In this document: positions 15,610 to 23,471 of the stretch, one piece after another | Numbering within the stretch: the first letter of the stretch is position 1 | How the letters are laid out: every line of letters starts with the position of its first letter | Source: an uncultured Alistipes sp. | GTDB taxonomy: Bacteria > Bacteroidota > Bacteroidia > Bacteroidales > Rikenellaceae | DNA length: 48,704 nt | Assembly (NCBI GenBank): GCA_900768015.1 | Contig: CAAGBI010000048.1 | Location: 1 to 48,704, forward strand | Direction: 5' to 3' | Notes under the pieces: generated by a model | Seen by the model: the letters and a program-made list of their open reading frames with translations, nothing else | Databases searched by the model: none | What the model was told of the DNA's origin: nothing | Position numbers and translations under genes: made by a program

Positions 15610-18105
15610 ATGCAAAGCAATAACACACAGACAGATAGCGCACCAAAGTGCAAAGATGGCGTAAAACGAGCTATTAAGTGGACGCTTATCTCACTTATCA
15701 CGCTCGTGGTGCTTGCCATCGCCGCTGTGATAATATGGCTTGGTCCCATTGCCGAGTGGTACTTAGAGAAGTACGACACCGAGCTTATTGGTCGTAGCGT
15801 GGAGATGGATGAGTTGCGCGTCAAGCTCTTCAAGGGTGAGCTCTCGGCAAAGAACGCCATTCTCTACGAAGAGGACAACGCGACACACTTTGCACGCCTT
15901 GGCAATGTAACAGCCGAGATGGCGCTCAGCGAGATATTCGACAACCATGTCCACATCACACGCTTGAGTGCCGATGAGGCATACTTGCGCATCGACCAGA
16001 ATGTCGAGGAGTTCAACATCGACGATATGCTGCTCTACCTCGACGAGGCATACCCCGAAGAGGAGAGCGAGGAGGAGGGCGAGCCATGGAAGATTACGCT
16101 CGACAACATCACCATAAAGCGTAGCCACTTCGCATACTTCGACCACGAGATAGAGCAGCGCTGGGAGCTTACGGAGTTAGACCTCGCTACCCCATCGTTC
16201 TACCTCGACGACCGCTTCTCGCATATAGACATAGCTACCATAATCAACGACAGCGCAGCGCTTGAGGGAGATTTGGAGCTCAACTACGAGACATGGGACT
16301 TCACCTTCGCTGGTACGCTCAAGGAGTTTCCCTTGGCCGAGACATACAAATATTGGACACCCTTCCTCAATATCGGCAGCGTCACAGGCCTTGTCGATGC
16401 AGACTTCGAGTTGGAGGGTAATGTGATGGACATCTTCGCTATGAACATCCGTGGCGAGGCCTATGCCCGCAACTTCGGCATCACCACACCCTCGGGTGGT
16501 AAGGTGTTGCTTGCTGACGAGTTGCAGGTGGGCATCGAGGAGCTCAACATCGAAAAGGAGCGCTACATCCTCTCGTCACTCGTGGCTAATGGCTACTCTT
16601 CCGAAATACTTCTTGCCAAGGATGGCTCGACAAACTTCGACGCTCTCTTCTATAACGACCCCACTATCACCATCGAGAGCACCACAACTACCGAGGGCGA
16701 GGACCTCTACGATGTCAAGGAGCGCGTTACGGTGACAACAACCGAGGAGGAGGCACTCCTGGAGGGTATGGTACTCAAGATTGGCCATGCCGAGCTTAAG
16801 GGTGGAGAGTTCCTCTACTCCGACGACACCATGCACCGCCTCTTTGAGTATCAGCTCAGCAACATTGCCATCAAGGGCGACAACCTCGACCTGATGGGCG
16901 ACAATAAGATTACGCTTAGCGCACAGCTTCCCAAGCAGGGCTCTGTTATGCTCCGCTGGGATGGCTCGCTCAGCGACTTCCACAACCAGAGCCTCATGCT
17001 CATGCTTAACAATGTCGACATGGTGGGCATATCGCCATATGTTGAGCACTTCACAGGCTTCCCCATCACCGATGGTAACCTCACATTCCGCAGCCAGAAT
17101 GTCGTGAGCGACGGTAGCCTCAGCGGCATCAACCAGTTTGGCACCTACAACTTCAAGCTCGGCAAACGCGATAAGTCGCTCGACCCCGAGATTAAGCTGC
17201 CGTTGCGCCTCGCAGTGTGGGTGCTTACGGACAAGGATGAGCATATCGACATCGACCTTCCAGTGTCGGGACACCTCGACTCGCCTAAGTTCTCGTACGG
17301 CAAGGTTATCATGAAGGCTGTGGGTGGTCTTATGCTCAAGATTGCCATCTCGCCCTTTGAGCTCATGGCGGGCAATAAGCAGGATGCCTTCAGGCATATA
17401 GACCTCGACCTTTTGGAGCCAGGCCTCAGCTCGGAGCACTACGCACGATTGGACAAGATGGCAGAGGCACTCAAGGAGGATAGCAGCGTGCGTGTGCGTC
17501 TCACACAGCGCGTGAACTATAAGCGCGCTTCGCAGCGCTTGGCAAACCTCAGCCTCAAGATTGCCTACTACAACCATACGCATGGCGACAAGCAGGGCTA
17601 CCTCGACATGTTGGCATTCTCGCGCATCAACGACACTAAGATGTCAAATAGAGATGTTATCAAGTATGCAGACTCGCTCCTTAGAGCACAAGGCATCGAT
17701 CCATCGGTTATGAATACTCAGGCTAAGGCCATGGCACTCTATGGCGATGTAGTAGAGGGCCGAATGGTACAGCTCATGGAGCTCCGCAATCGCATCATCA
17801 TGGATTACATGGGCTTCCAGCACCAGGATCTCCCCGCAGGTTCGTTCTCTATCAACAATGTCGTAATCGAGGACATGGTGGACTACCACGGCAAGGATCG
17901 CTTCACCGTTACGCTTATCGTTGACGAGGAGGAGATTGAGCTCCCCGTAGACGGCAAGGAGGATGAGGGCGAAGTAAGCGACGAGTTCAGCAGCCTCGAT
18001 GAGGAGGCCGAGGCAACAGAGGCCGCAGAAGAGGGCACAATTGTTGAGTCGGAGGGCAATTTATCGACCGACGCCGCGTTAGATGGTAATGTGAAAACAG
18101 AATAG
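15610..18105 (+). CDS. DUF748/AsmA-like envelope protein
   Basis: A large membrane-anchored protein with one N-terminal transmembrane helix (about residues 22-44) and a long beta-rich periplasmic part of the DUF748/AsmA type. Related AsmA-like proteins bridge the envelope and move lipids. A C-terminal region around residues 590-680 with repeated helical segments resembles the end of DUF748 proteins. The last 50 residues are very acidic and rich in Glu, Asp and Ser. I chose the ATG at 15610, 8 nt after the dehydrogenase stop, over a GTG at 15589 that overlaps it (831 against 838 residues). As fourth gene of the steroid-reductase operon it might help lipid-like substrates cross the envelope, but this is a guess. 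Confidence 0.75.
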   Translation: MQSNNTQTDSAPKCKDGVKRAIKWTLISLITLVVLAIAAVIIWLGPIAEWYLEKYDTELIGRSVEMDELRVKLFKGELSAKNAILYEEDNATHFARLGNVTAEMALSEIFDNHVHITRLSADEAYLRIDQNVEEFNIDDMLLYLDEAYPEEESEEEGEPWKITLDNITIKRSHFAYFDHEIEQRWELTELDLATPSFYLDDRFSHIDIATIINDSAALEGDLELNYETWDFTFAGTLKEFPLAETYKYWTPFLNIGSVTGLVDADFELEGNVMDIFAMNIRGEAYARNFGITTPSGGKVLLADELQVGIEELNIEKERYILSSLVANGYSSEILLAKDGSTNFDALFYNDPTITIESTTTTEGEDLYDVKERVTVTTTEEEALLEGMVLKIGHAELKGGEFLYSDDTMHRLFEYQLSNIAIKGDNLDLMGDNKITLSAQLPKQGSVMLRWDGSLSDFHNQSLMLMLNNVDMVGISPYVEHFTGFPITDGNLTFRSQNVVSDGSLSGINQFGTYNFKLGKRDKSLDPEIKLPLRLAVWVLTDKDEHIDIDLPVSGHLDSPKFSYGKVIMKAVGGLMLKIAISPFELMAGNKQDAFRHIDLDLLEPGLSSEHYARLDKMAEALKEDSSVRVRLTQRVNYKRASQRLANLSLKIAYYNHTHGDKQGYLDMLAFSRINDTKMSNRDVIKYADSLLRAQGIDPSVMNTQAKAMALYGDVVEGRMVQLMELRNRIIMDYMGFQHQDLPAGSFSINNVVIEDMVDYHGKDRFTVTLIVDEEEIELPVDGKEDEGEVSDEFSSLDEEAEATEAAEEGTIVESEGNLSTDAALDGNVKTE

Positions 18106-18138
18106 CATAAAACATAATAACAAATTAAAAACACAAAG

Positions 18139-19272
18139 ATGAAAAAACTATTTTTTGCAATGGGCGTTATCGCCATGTCATTGACAGCGTTGGCTTGCAA
18201 CAGCCAGACTGAGGAGAGCCAGAATGTAAAGACTATCAAGAATGAGATCACAAAGGTAGAGAAGTTGGCTAAGGAGCTAAGCCGCGAGGAGCTTGTTGAG
18301 AAGATGAACAAGCGTTCATACGCTCTCGGTACTAACATGGGTATGAGCGTTAACTTCCAGTTTAGCGACATGGAGTTTAACACAAACGACATCAAGGATG
18401 CTATCATCGACTTCTACCTCAATGGCGACCGCGAGGACGAGAAGTTCATGGAGAACAACATGAAGTTCCAGCAGTTCATCTACACTCGCTACTTCCCCTA
18501 CATGCAGGCAAAGCAGTCACGCGAGGCTTTTGAGAAGGGTGGCATGACAGAGGAGATGCCCGAGCTTCCCGAGCTCTTCAACGAGGAGTTCACAAAGGCT
18601 GATATGACCAAGATTTTGGGCTCACAGATGGGTGCTTCGCTCATCGGTGTTGATGGCCTTAACATGGGTTGGTTGTTCAAGGGCTTCAACGACGCTATGG
18701 CTATCGACAAGAAGGAGTTGGAGGAGTTGGACAACACCGCAGCTATGGAGAAGATGGAGTCATACCTTTTGCTCACCACAGCAGAGATGCAGCAGGAGAT
18801 GATGACACTCCAGAAGGAGATGATGGAGAAGCAGCGCGCTGAGCAGCAGAAGAAGGCTGAGGAGGCTAAGACAGCATCTGCAGAGTGGCTCAAGAAGATC
18901 GAGAAGCAGAAGGGCGTTAAGAAGACCGAGTCTGGCCTCTTGTATCGCATCGACCGCGTGGGTAACGATGTCTTCGCAACAGCCGACACCGACACTGTAG
19001 AGGTAAACTACGAGGGTAAGACTCGCGAGGGTAAGATCTTCGACTCAAGCTACGAGCGTGGCGAGAGCATCTCATTCGCTCTTAACCGCGTTATCAAGGG
19101 CTGGACTGAGGGCATGAAGCTCGTTAGCGAGGGTGGCCAGATCACATTGTGGATTCCCTCTGACATGGCATACGGCGAGCGTGGCGCAGGTCAGGACATC
19201 GGTCCTAACGAGGCTTTGGAGTTCAAGGTTGAGCTTATCAAGGTTACTCCCTCAGAGGTTGTTGAGGAGTAA
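18139..19272 (+). CDS. FKBP-type peptidyl-prolyl isomerase lipoprotein
   Basis: A periplasmic or outer-membrane-anchored protein-folding catalyst. The N-terminus MKKLFFAMGVIAMSLTALAC gives a lipoprotein signal with Cys20 as the likely lipidated residue. Residues about 50-230 form an FkpA/Mip-like helical dimerisation region with an extended Gln/Glu/Lys-rich coiled coil (about 215-260). The FKBP domain occupies about 270-372, with VEVNYEGKTREGKIFDSSY, ALNRVIKGWTEGM and IPSDMAYGERGAG, all typical of an active fold. The 377 residues are longer than E. coli FkpA (270) because of the coiled coil. It starts 33 nt after the DUF748 gene and could be co-transcribed. A strong terminator follows. Confidence 0.92.
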   Translation: MKKLFFAMGVIAMSLTALACNSQTEESQNVKTIKNEITKVEKLAKELSREELVEKMNKRSYALGTNMGMSVNFQFSDMEFNTNDIKDAIIDFYLNGDREDEKFMENNMKFQQFIYTRYFPYMQAKQSREAFEKGGMTEEMPELPELFNEEFTKADMTKILGSQMGASLIGVDGLNMGWLFKGFNDAMAIDKKELEELDNTAAMEKMESYLLLTTAEMQQEMMTLQKEMMEKQRAEQQKKAEEAKTASAEWLKKIEKQKGVKKTESGLLYRIDRVGNDVFATADTDTVEVNYEGKTREGKIFDSSYERGESISFALNRVIKGWTEGMKLVSEGGQITLWIPSDMAYGERGAGQDIGPNEALEFKVELIKVTPSEVVEE

Positions 19273-19294
19273 TAATCGCAACTAAAGCATAGAA

Positions 19295-19329
19295 ATATGG
19301 CGTTGGCTCCGAGTGAGTCAACGCCATAT
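19295..19329. terminator. Terminator between converging genes
   Basis: A perfect 11-bp stem ATATGGCGTTG / CAACGCCATAT with a 13-nt loop, between the FKBP gene (+) and the ZIP gene (-). TGTTTT follows on the plus strand. It lacks the GTAC apex of the palindrome family. Confidence 0.8.
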
Positions 19330-19351
19330 CTGTTTTAGGGGGTGGCTACTA

Positions 19352-20128
19352 CTACCCTAACGCCACATCGAGAATCATCATAATGATAAAGCCAATGGCA
19401 AAGGCCACGGTGCCTATGTTTGAGTGCTCGCCGCGCTGCGTCTCGGGGATAAGCTCCTCGACTACGACATAGAGCATGGCACCCGCCGAGAATGCCAAGA
19501 GGTATGGCAAGATGGGCGATATGTGCTCAAACAGAAGTATCATCAACGCTGCGGAGATAGGCTCAACGATGCCCGATAGCGCGCCATAGCCAAAGGCCTT
19601 ACGACGCGATGCACCATCGGCACGCAGCGGCAACGATATTATGGCACCCTCGGGGATATTCTGTATCGCCATACCCACGGCGAGGGCTAACGCCGCAGCG
19701 ATGGTTATGCCAGAGTTTCCCTGCATGGCTCCCGCTATTACGGCACCCACGGCCATGCCCTCGGGGATGTTGTGGAGCGTCACGGCGAGCATAAGCATGG
19801 GGCGCTTGCCGAGCTTCGACACGGGGCCTTCGACGGCATCACCCGTGGGGTGCATGTGTGGCACGAGGCTGTCGAGCGCAAGCAGGAAGAGCATGCCGAG
19901 GAGTATGCCTACGGCGGGTGGCATCCAGTTGAGGTTGCCGAGGTGCTCCGATAGGTCTATGGCGGGCATTATGAGCGACCATACCGATGCTGCCACCATC
20001 ACGCCCGCGGCAAAACCTAAGAGCGCATTCTGCACACGCGAACCCACCTTGTCGCGCGTGAGGAATACGAATGCCGAGCCAAGCACAGTACCCGCAAAGG
20101 GTATGAGGAGTATAGGTAAAATATCCAT
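19352..20128 (-). CDS. ZIP-family metal transporter
   Basis: An inner-membrane importer of divalent metals (zinc, iron or manganese), similar to ZupT. The 258 residues form about eight helices. The two metal-binding helices are clear: LHNIPEGMAVGAVIAG and IQNIPEGAIIS. In the second, Gln replaces the usual first His, as in many ZIPs of this branch. A short loop with PHMHPTGD before helix IV could bind metal. The gene is preceded by a GC-rich hairpin that ends 20 nt before the start codon. No metal regulator gene is adjacent. The metal cannot be named from the sequence. Confidence 0.9.
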   Translation of the reverse strand: MDILPILLIPFAGTVLGSAFVFLTRDKVGSRVQNALLGFAAGVMVAASVWSLIMPAIDLSEHLGNLNWMPPAVGILLGMLFLLALDSLVPHMHPTGDAVEGPVSKLGKRPMLMLAVTLHNIPEGMAVGAVIAGAMQGNSGITIAAALALAVGMAIQNIPEGAIISLPLRADGASRRKAFGYGALSGIVEPISAALMILLFEHISPILPYLLAFSAGAMLYVVVEELIPETQRGEHSNIGTVAFAIGFIIMMILDVALG

Positions 20129-20147
20129 AGCTTATGGTTGTGAGTAA

Positions 20148-20180
20148 GGGGGCGGAGCAAGAATTATGCTTGCCGCCCCC
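20148..20180 (-). promoter_or_regulatory. GC-rich hairpin in front of the ZIP gene
   Basis: Stem GGGGGCGG / CCGCCCCC extended by CAAG/CTTG with a two-base bulge. On the minus strand no T-run follows (TTACTC), so it is a poor terminator there and lies in the probable leader of the ZIP mRNA. On the plus strand TTTGTG follows. A leader control element or a transcript boundary are both possible. Confidence 0.45.
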
Positions 20181-20191
20181 TTTGTGATTGG

Positions 20192-20317
20192 AATAATTTG
20201 TATAATAAGAGCTGATTTTAGGCGCACGAAACTCTGAAAAGCGGAGTTTACTTATGCGTAAATGAGCATTTGAAGAGTGAGTGCAACGCCAAAGCAGCCT
20301 TATTAGACTAATTATTA
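20192..20317 (-). repeat. Palindromic 3'-end element, divergent-arm copy
   Basis: Outer arms AATAATTTGTATAATAAG (from 20192) and CTTATTAGACTAATTATT (to 20316) are inverted copies. The core near 20236-20273 has in gene sense the apex TTTAC-GCATAA-GTAAA and is followed by CTTTT. The right arm overlaps the rubrerythrin stop codon (20315-20317). The core AAAAGCGGAGTTTACT is shared with the copy at 2364-2490, 18 kb away, while the arms differ. Confidence 0.72.
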
Positions 20318-20851
20318 ATAGTTTTCTGCCTTAATCTGGAAGTATGCCTTAGGATGAACACATACGGGGCATACCTCAGGAGCCTGCTTGCCAACATGGA
20401 TGTGACCACAGTTTGAGCACTGCCAAATCATATCGCCATCGCGAGAGAATACGAGGCCACCCTCAACATTTGCCAAGAGCTTGCGGTAGCGCTCCTCGTG
20501 CTCCTTCTCAATCTTACCTACCTGCTCGAAGAGGAATGCGATGTGGTCGAAGCCCTCCTCCTTTGCATCCTTAGCCATCTGGTCGTACATGTCAGTCCAC
20601 TCGTAGTTCTCGCCCTCGGCAGCAGACTTGAGGTTCTCGGCTGTAGAGCCGATGCCATTGAGGAGCTTAAACCAGATCTCTGCGTGCTCCTTCTCATTTG
20701 CAGCAGTCTCCTCGAAGATCTTAGCAATCTGAACATAGCCGTCCTTCTTAGCCTTCGATGCGAAATATGTGTACTTGTTGCGTGCCTGTGACTCACCAGC
20801 AAAAGCCTCCCACAAGTTCTTCTCAGTCTTAGTTCCTTTCAAATCTTTCAT
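20315..20851 (-). CDS. rbr: Rubrerythrin
   Basis: A non-haem di-iron peroxidase that protects anaerobes from hydrogen peroxide in the cytosol. The four-helix bundle supplies iron ligands in EAFAGESQARNKY (about residues 11-23), EETAANEKEHAEIW (about 47-60) and EQVGKIEKEHEERY (about 109-122). The C-terminal rubredoxin-like domain has CSNCGH and CPVC (about 144 and 158), which bind a mononuclear iron. The 178 residues are complete. It is monocistronic, with a good promoter at 20908-20937. A PerR/OxyR gene is not in the window. Confidence 0.95.
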   Translation of the reverse strand: MKDLKGTKTEKNLWEAFAGESQARNKYTYFASKAKKDGYVQIAKIFEETAANEKEHAEIWFKLLNGIGSTAENLKSAAEGENYEWTDMYDQMAKDAKEEGFDHIAFLFEQVGKIEKEHEERYRKLLANVEGGLVFSRDGDMIWQCSNCGHIHVGKQAPEVCPVCVHPKAYFQIKAENY

Positions 20852-20907
20852 AGTCTTATTAGTTTTTAGGTTTGTAATTATTCTTAGTTTATTTCCTTTT
20901 CCTGATG

Positions 20908-20937
20908 CAAAGATAGTAGTTTTATTTTTATCTGCAA
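20908..20937 (-). promoter_or_regulatory. Promoter of rubrerythrin
   Basis: On the minus strand TTG (20935-20937), a 19-nt spacer and TATCTTTG (20908-20915) give a good match to the Bacteroidota promoter, with a leader of about 50 nt. Confidence 0.68.
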
Positions 20938-21068
20938 TAGTTTTTTAATCGTATAATTTTATGGTTATATAGATTTAACTTATACAACCCTAAAAAAGTA
21001 TATAAAGACGACCTCACTTTTAGCACGCTAATTGCACTACGAGGGCAAAACATTAAACAAAGTGTGAT

Positions 21069-22529
21069 ATGCAGAGTAATACAACAAACAAAACAAAGAG
21101 TGGCTTGAGCGTTATGACGCTCGCCATTATGAACATCACGGCGGTGGTCAGCCTGCGCGGTCTTGCTACGGAGGCCATATATGGCATTCAGTCGGCATTC
21201 TACTACCTCTTTGCCGCCATCGTCTTTCTTATCCCCACGGCTATGGTCGCTGCAGAGCTTGCCGCCATGTTCTCGGCAAAGCAGGGAGGTGTCTTCCGCT
21301 GGGTGGGCGAGGCCTTTGGTGCGCGCACAGGATTTCTTGCGATATGGTTGCAGTGGATACAGTCGACGATATGGTATCCCACGGTGTTGACATTTGGTGC
21401 GGTGAGCATCGCCTACATTGGTGTTAACCCCGCGGCAGATGCAGCACTCGCCTCGAACCGTATATTCACCCTCGTGGTGGTATTGGCGATATACTGGGCA
21501 GCGACATTTATCTCGTTGCGCGGCATAGGCTGGGTAGGTAAGGTGAGCAAGTGGGGAGGTATCATCGGCACTATCATCCCCGCGGCGCTACTTATCATCC
21601 TCGCCATCGCCTACCTTGTTATGGGTGGTAAGAACAATCTCAACATGGATGAGAGCTTCTTCCCCGACCTCACGAACTTCAACAACCTCGTGCTGGCAAG
21701 TAGCATCTTCCTCTTCTACGCCGGTATGGAGATGATGGGTATTCATGTTATGGAGGTCGACAACCCCAAGCGCAACTACCCTCGCGCCATCATCATAGGC
21801 TCGCTCGTAACGGTACTTATCTTTATCCTCGGCACCTTCTCGCTCGGTATCATCGTGCCAGCAAAGGATATAAGTCTCACGCAGACGCTCCTTATAGGCT
21901 TCGACAGCTACTTCAAATTCGTTAAGCTCTCGTGGATGGGTCCCGTGATTGCCGTAGCCCTCGTGTTTGGTGTCTTGGCGGGCGTACTGACATGGGTAGC
22001 AGGACCTTCAAAGGGTATCTTCACCGTGGGTCGTGCGGGATATTTGCCACCATTCTTCCAGAAGACAAACAAGCAGGGCGTGCAGCGCAACATCCTCTTG
22101 GTGCAGGGTGTCATCGTCACAATCCTCGGCATGCTCTTCGTCGTTATGCCCTCGGTGCAGAGTTTCTATCAGATTCTCTCGCAGCTCACCGTGTTGCTGT
22201 ACCTCATAATGTACATGCTGATGTTCGCCTCGGCCATCAAGCTGCGCTACACGCTGCCGAAGATGGAGCGCCCCTTCCGCCTCGGTGCAAAGGGCAATGG
22301 ACTGATGTGGCTGCTCGCTGGCTTGGGCTTTTGTGGCGCATTATTGGCATTCGTGTTGAGCTTCATCCCACCCTCGCAGATTGCCGTGGGTAGCAACACG
22401 GTATGGTACGCAGTGTTGATTATAGGCGCAATAATATTTGTGGTTATACCTTATATTATATACGCGATGCGTAAGCCATCGTGGAAGGCCCCCGATGCCA
22501 ATATCGAGAAGTTCGAGTGGGAAAAGTAA
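21069..22529 (+). CDS. APC-superfamily amino-acid permease (GadC-like branch)
   Basis: An inner-membrane amino-acid transporter or exchanger with 12 predicted helices in 486 residues. Helix 1 has the unwound-helix region IMNITAVVSLRGL and helix 6 has LFYAGMEMMGIHVMEVDNPKRNYP, both typical of the glutamate:GABA antiporter branch. The loop PSKGIFTVGRAGYLPPFF is also conserved there. It lacks the long C-terminal plug of E. coli GadC, and no glutamate decarboxylase gene is near, so acid resistance should not be assumed. It faces the hut operon across palindrome copy 4; transport of histidine or glutamate is conceivable but not shown. Confidence 0.86.
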   Translation: MQSNTTNKTKSGLSVMTLAIMNITAVVSLRGLATEAIYGIQSAFYYLFAAIVFLIPTAMVAAELAAMFSAKQGGVFRWVGEAFGARTGFLAIWLQWIQSTIWYPTVLTFGAVSIAYIGVNPAADAALASNRIFTLVVVLAIYWAATFISLRGIGWVGKVSKWGGIIGTIIPAALLIILAIAYLVMGGKNNLNMDESFFPDLTNFNNLVLASSIFLFYAGMEMMGIHVMEVDNPKRNYPRAIIIGSLVTVLIFILGTFSLGIIVPAKDISLTQTLLIGFDSYFKFVKLSWMGPVIAVALVFGVLAGVLTWVAGPSKGIFTVGRAGYLPPFFQKTNKQGVQRNILLVQGVIVTILGMLFVVMPSVQSFYQILSQLTVLLYLIMYMLMFASAIKLRYTLPKMERPFRLGAKGNGLMWLLAGLGFCGALLAFVLSFIPPSQIAVGSNTVWYAVLIIGAIIFVVIPYIIYAMRKPSWKAPDANIEKFEWEK

Positions 22530-22558
22530 AAAAGATAGCGCAATGATTCGATGAGATA

Positions 22559-22689
22559 AATTTCTTGTCAGAAGGCTGCAGATACAACGCTCGACAAAAA
22601 TCCCGACGATGGGCTGTACTAATGCGTACTGCTCATTGTCGGGACTTTTTGTTAGCGGCAGTAGATGTCTGCCTTATCACAAGAAATTA
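22559..22689 (-). repeat. Long palindromic 3'-end element, copy 4
   Basis: Begins AAATTTCTTGTCAGAAGG and ends CCTTATCACAAGAAATTA, overlapping the stop codon of the nitroreductase gene (22687-22689). The inner hairpin (22596-22650) has TCCCGACGATGGGC and GTCGGGA arms and in gene sense the apex GTAC-GCATTA-GTAC, then TTTTT. It is almost identical to the copy at 45603-45735. It also lies downstream of the converging permease gene. Confidence 0.9.
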
Positions 22690-23334
22690 CTCAATATAGA
22701 ATGCCTTTGAGTAATCTCGCTCTGGAGCCTCGGGATTCTCGCCCGCGGGATAGCCAAAGGCGATGGCCACCTGCAAGTGATAACCCTCGGGGAGGTTCAA
22801 GCGCTCCAAGTAGGGCTTCGCAGCCTCCGAGTTCATAACGGGGATGACGCTACCTAAGCAGCAAGAGCCGATGCCCATGCTCCAAGCCGAGAGCATCATG
22901 TTCTGGGCCAAGAGGCCAGAGTCGAACTCACCGCTATAGCTCTCATCGGGCACAGCGATAAATGCCACGGTGGGGGCATTGCGGAAGAAGTTGCGGAATC
23001 CTGGCTGCTCACCTAATTGTGGCATCTGCTCCTTGGCGATAGCCGTTACACCATCAATAAAGTCGGGAGCATCCACAACGCGCACCGCCCACGCCTGCAT
23101 ATTCATAGCGCTGGGGGCGTAGATGCCACACTCAAGGATTTTTGCCATCTGCTCGCGGCATACGGGCTCCTCCTTGTAGTCGCGCACCGAGCGTCGCGTC
23201 ATGATGTTCTCGATTACGACCTGCTCCTTATCGCAAGCAGCAGCCTCACACTCTTTCTCACTACACTCATTGCAGCAGCAACCTGTCATCGCCGCAGCAC
23301 CGAGCATCGTCACCATAAATTTCGCAATTTTCAT
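22687..23334 (-). CDS. Nitroreductase-family lipoprotein with Cys-rich N-terminus
   Basis: An FMN-dependent nitroreductase-fold protein that appears to be secreted and lipid-anchored. Residues 1-18 form a signal with AAAMTGC as lipobox. A linker with six cysteines follows (19, 20, 21, 24, 29, 34). The reductase fold begins at MTRRSVRDYKEEPV (about 46-59), with IYAPSAMNMQAWAVRVV and the later AWSMGIGSCCLGSV that are typical of the family. Nitroreductases are normally cytosolic, so the export signal is unusual. The cysteines might bind a metal or cluster or form disulphides. I chose the ATG at 23334; a GTG 6 nt upstream is also in frame. It lies after hutI, separated by a REP-like repeat. Confidence 0.82.
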   Translation of the reverse strand: MKIAKFMVTMLGAAAMTGCCCNECSEKECEAAACDKEQVVIENIMTRRSVRDYKEEPVCREQMAKILECGIYAPSAMNMQAWAVRVVDAPDFIDGVTAIAKEQMPQLGEQPGFRNFFRNAPTVAFIAVPDESYSGEFDSGLLAQNMMLSAWSMGIGSCCLGSVIPVMNSEAAKPYLERLNLPEGYHLQVAIAFGYPAGENPEAPERDYSKAFYIE

Positions 23335-23355
23335 ACTCACTATTCTAATTATTTG

Positions 23356-23435
23356 AGATTCCCACGGTCGCTACGCTCCTCGGAATGACATTGTTGTGTG
23401 CGTCATTGCGAGAGCCGATAGGCTCGTGGCAATCT
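23356..23435. repeat. REP-like palindromic repeat (GTCATTGCGAG type)
   Basis: Inverted arms AGATTCCCACGG and CGTGGCAATCT enclose CGGAATGACA and CGTCATTGCGAGAG. This is the kind of dispersed palindrome seen between genes in many bacterial genomes. It fills most of the spacer between hutI and the nitroreductase gene and has no coding potential. Confidence 0.65.
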
Positions 23436-23443
23436 AACATTGC

Positions 23444-23471
23444 TAATTACTAATTACTAATTGCTAATTAC
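23444..23471. repeat. Heptamer tandem repeat at the end of hutI
   Basis: Four head-to-tail units TAATTAC (third unit TAATTGC) overlap the hutI stop codon. Short AT-rich repeat with no evident function. Confidence 0.7.

Noticed and set aside
16576..17583. A 335-codon open frame on the minus strand opposite the DUF748 gene
   Set aside because: Antisense shadow within a well-supported operon gene.
21069..22529. Glutamate-dependent acid resistance (GadC)
   Set aside because: The permease resembles the branch, but the C-terminal plug and an adjacent gadB are absent.
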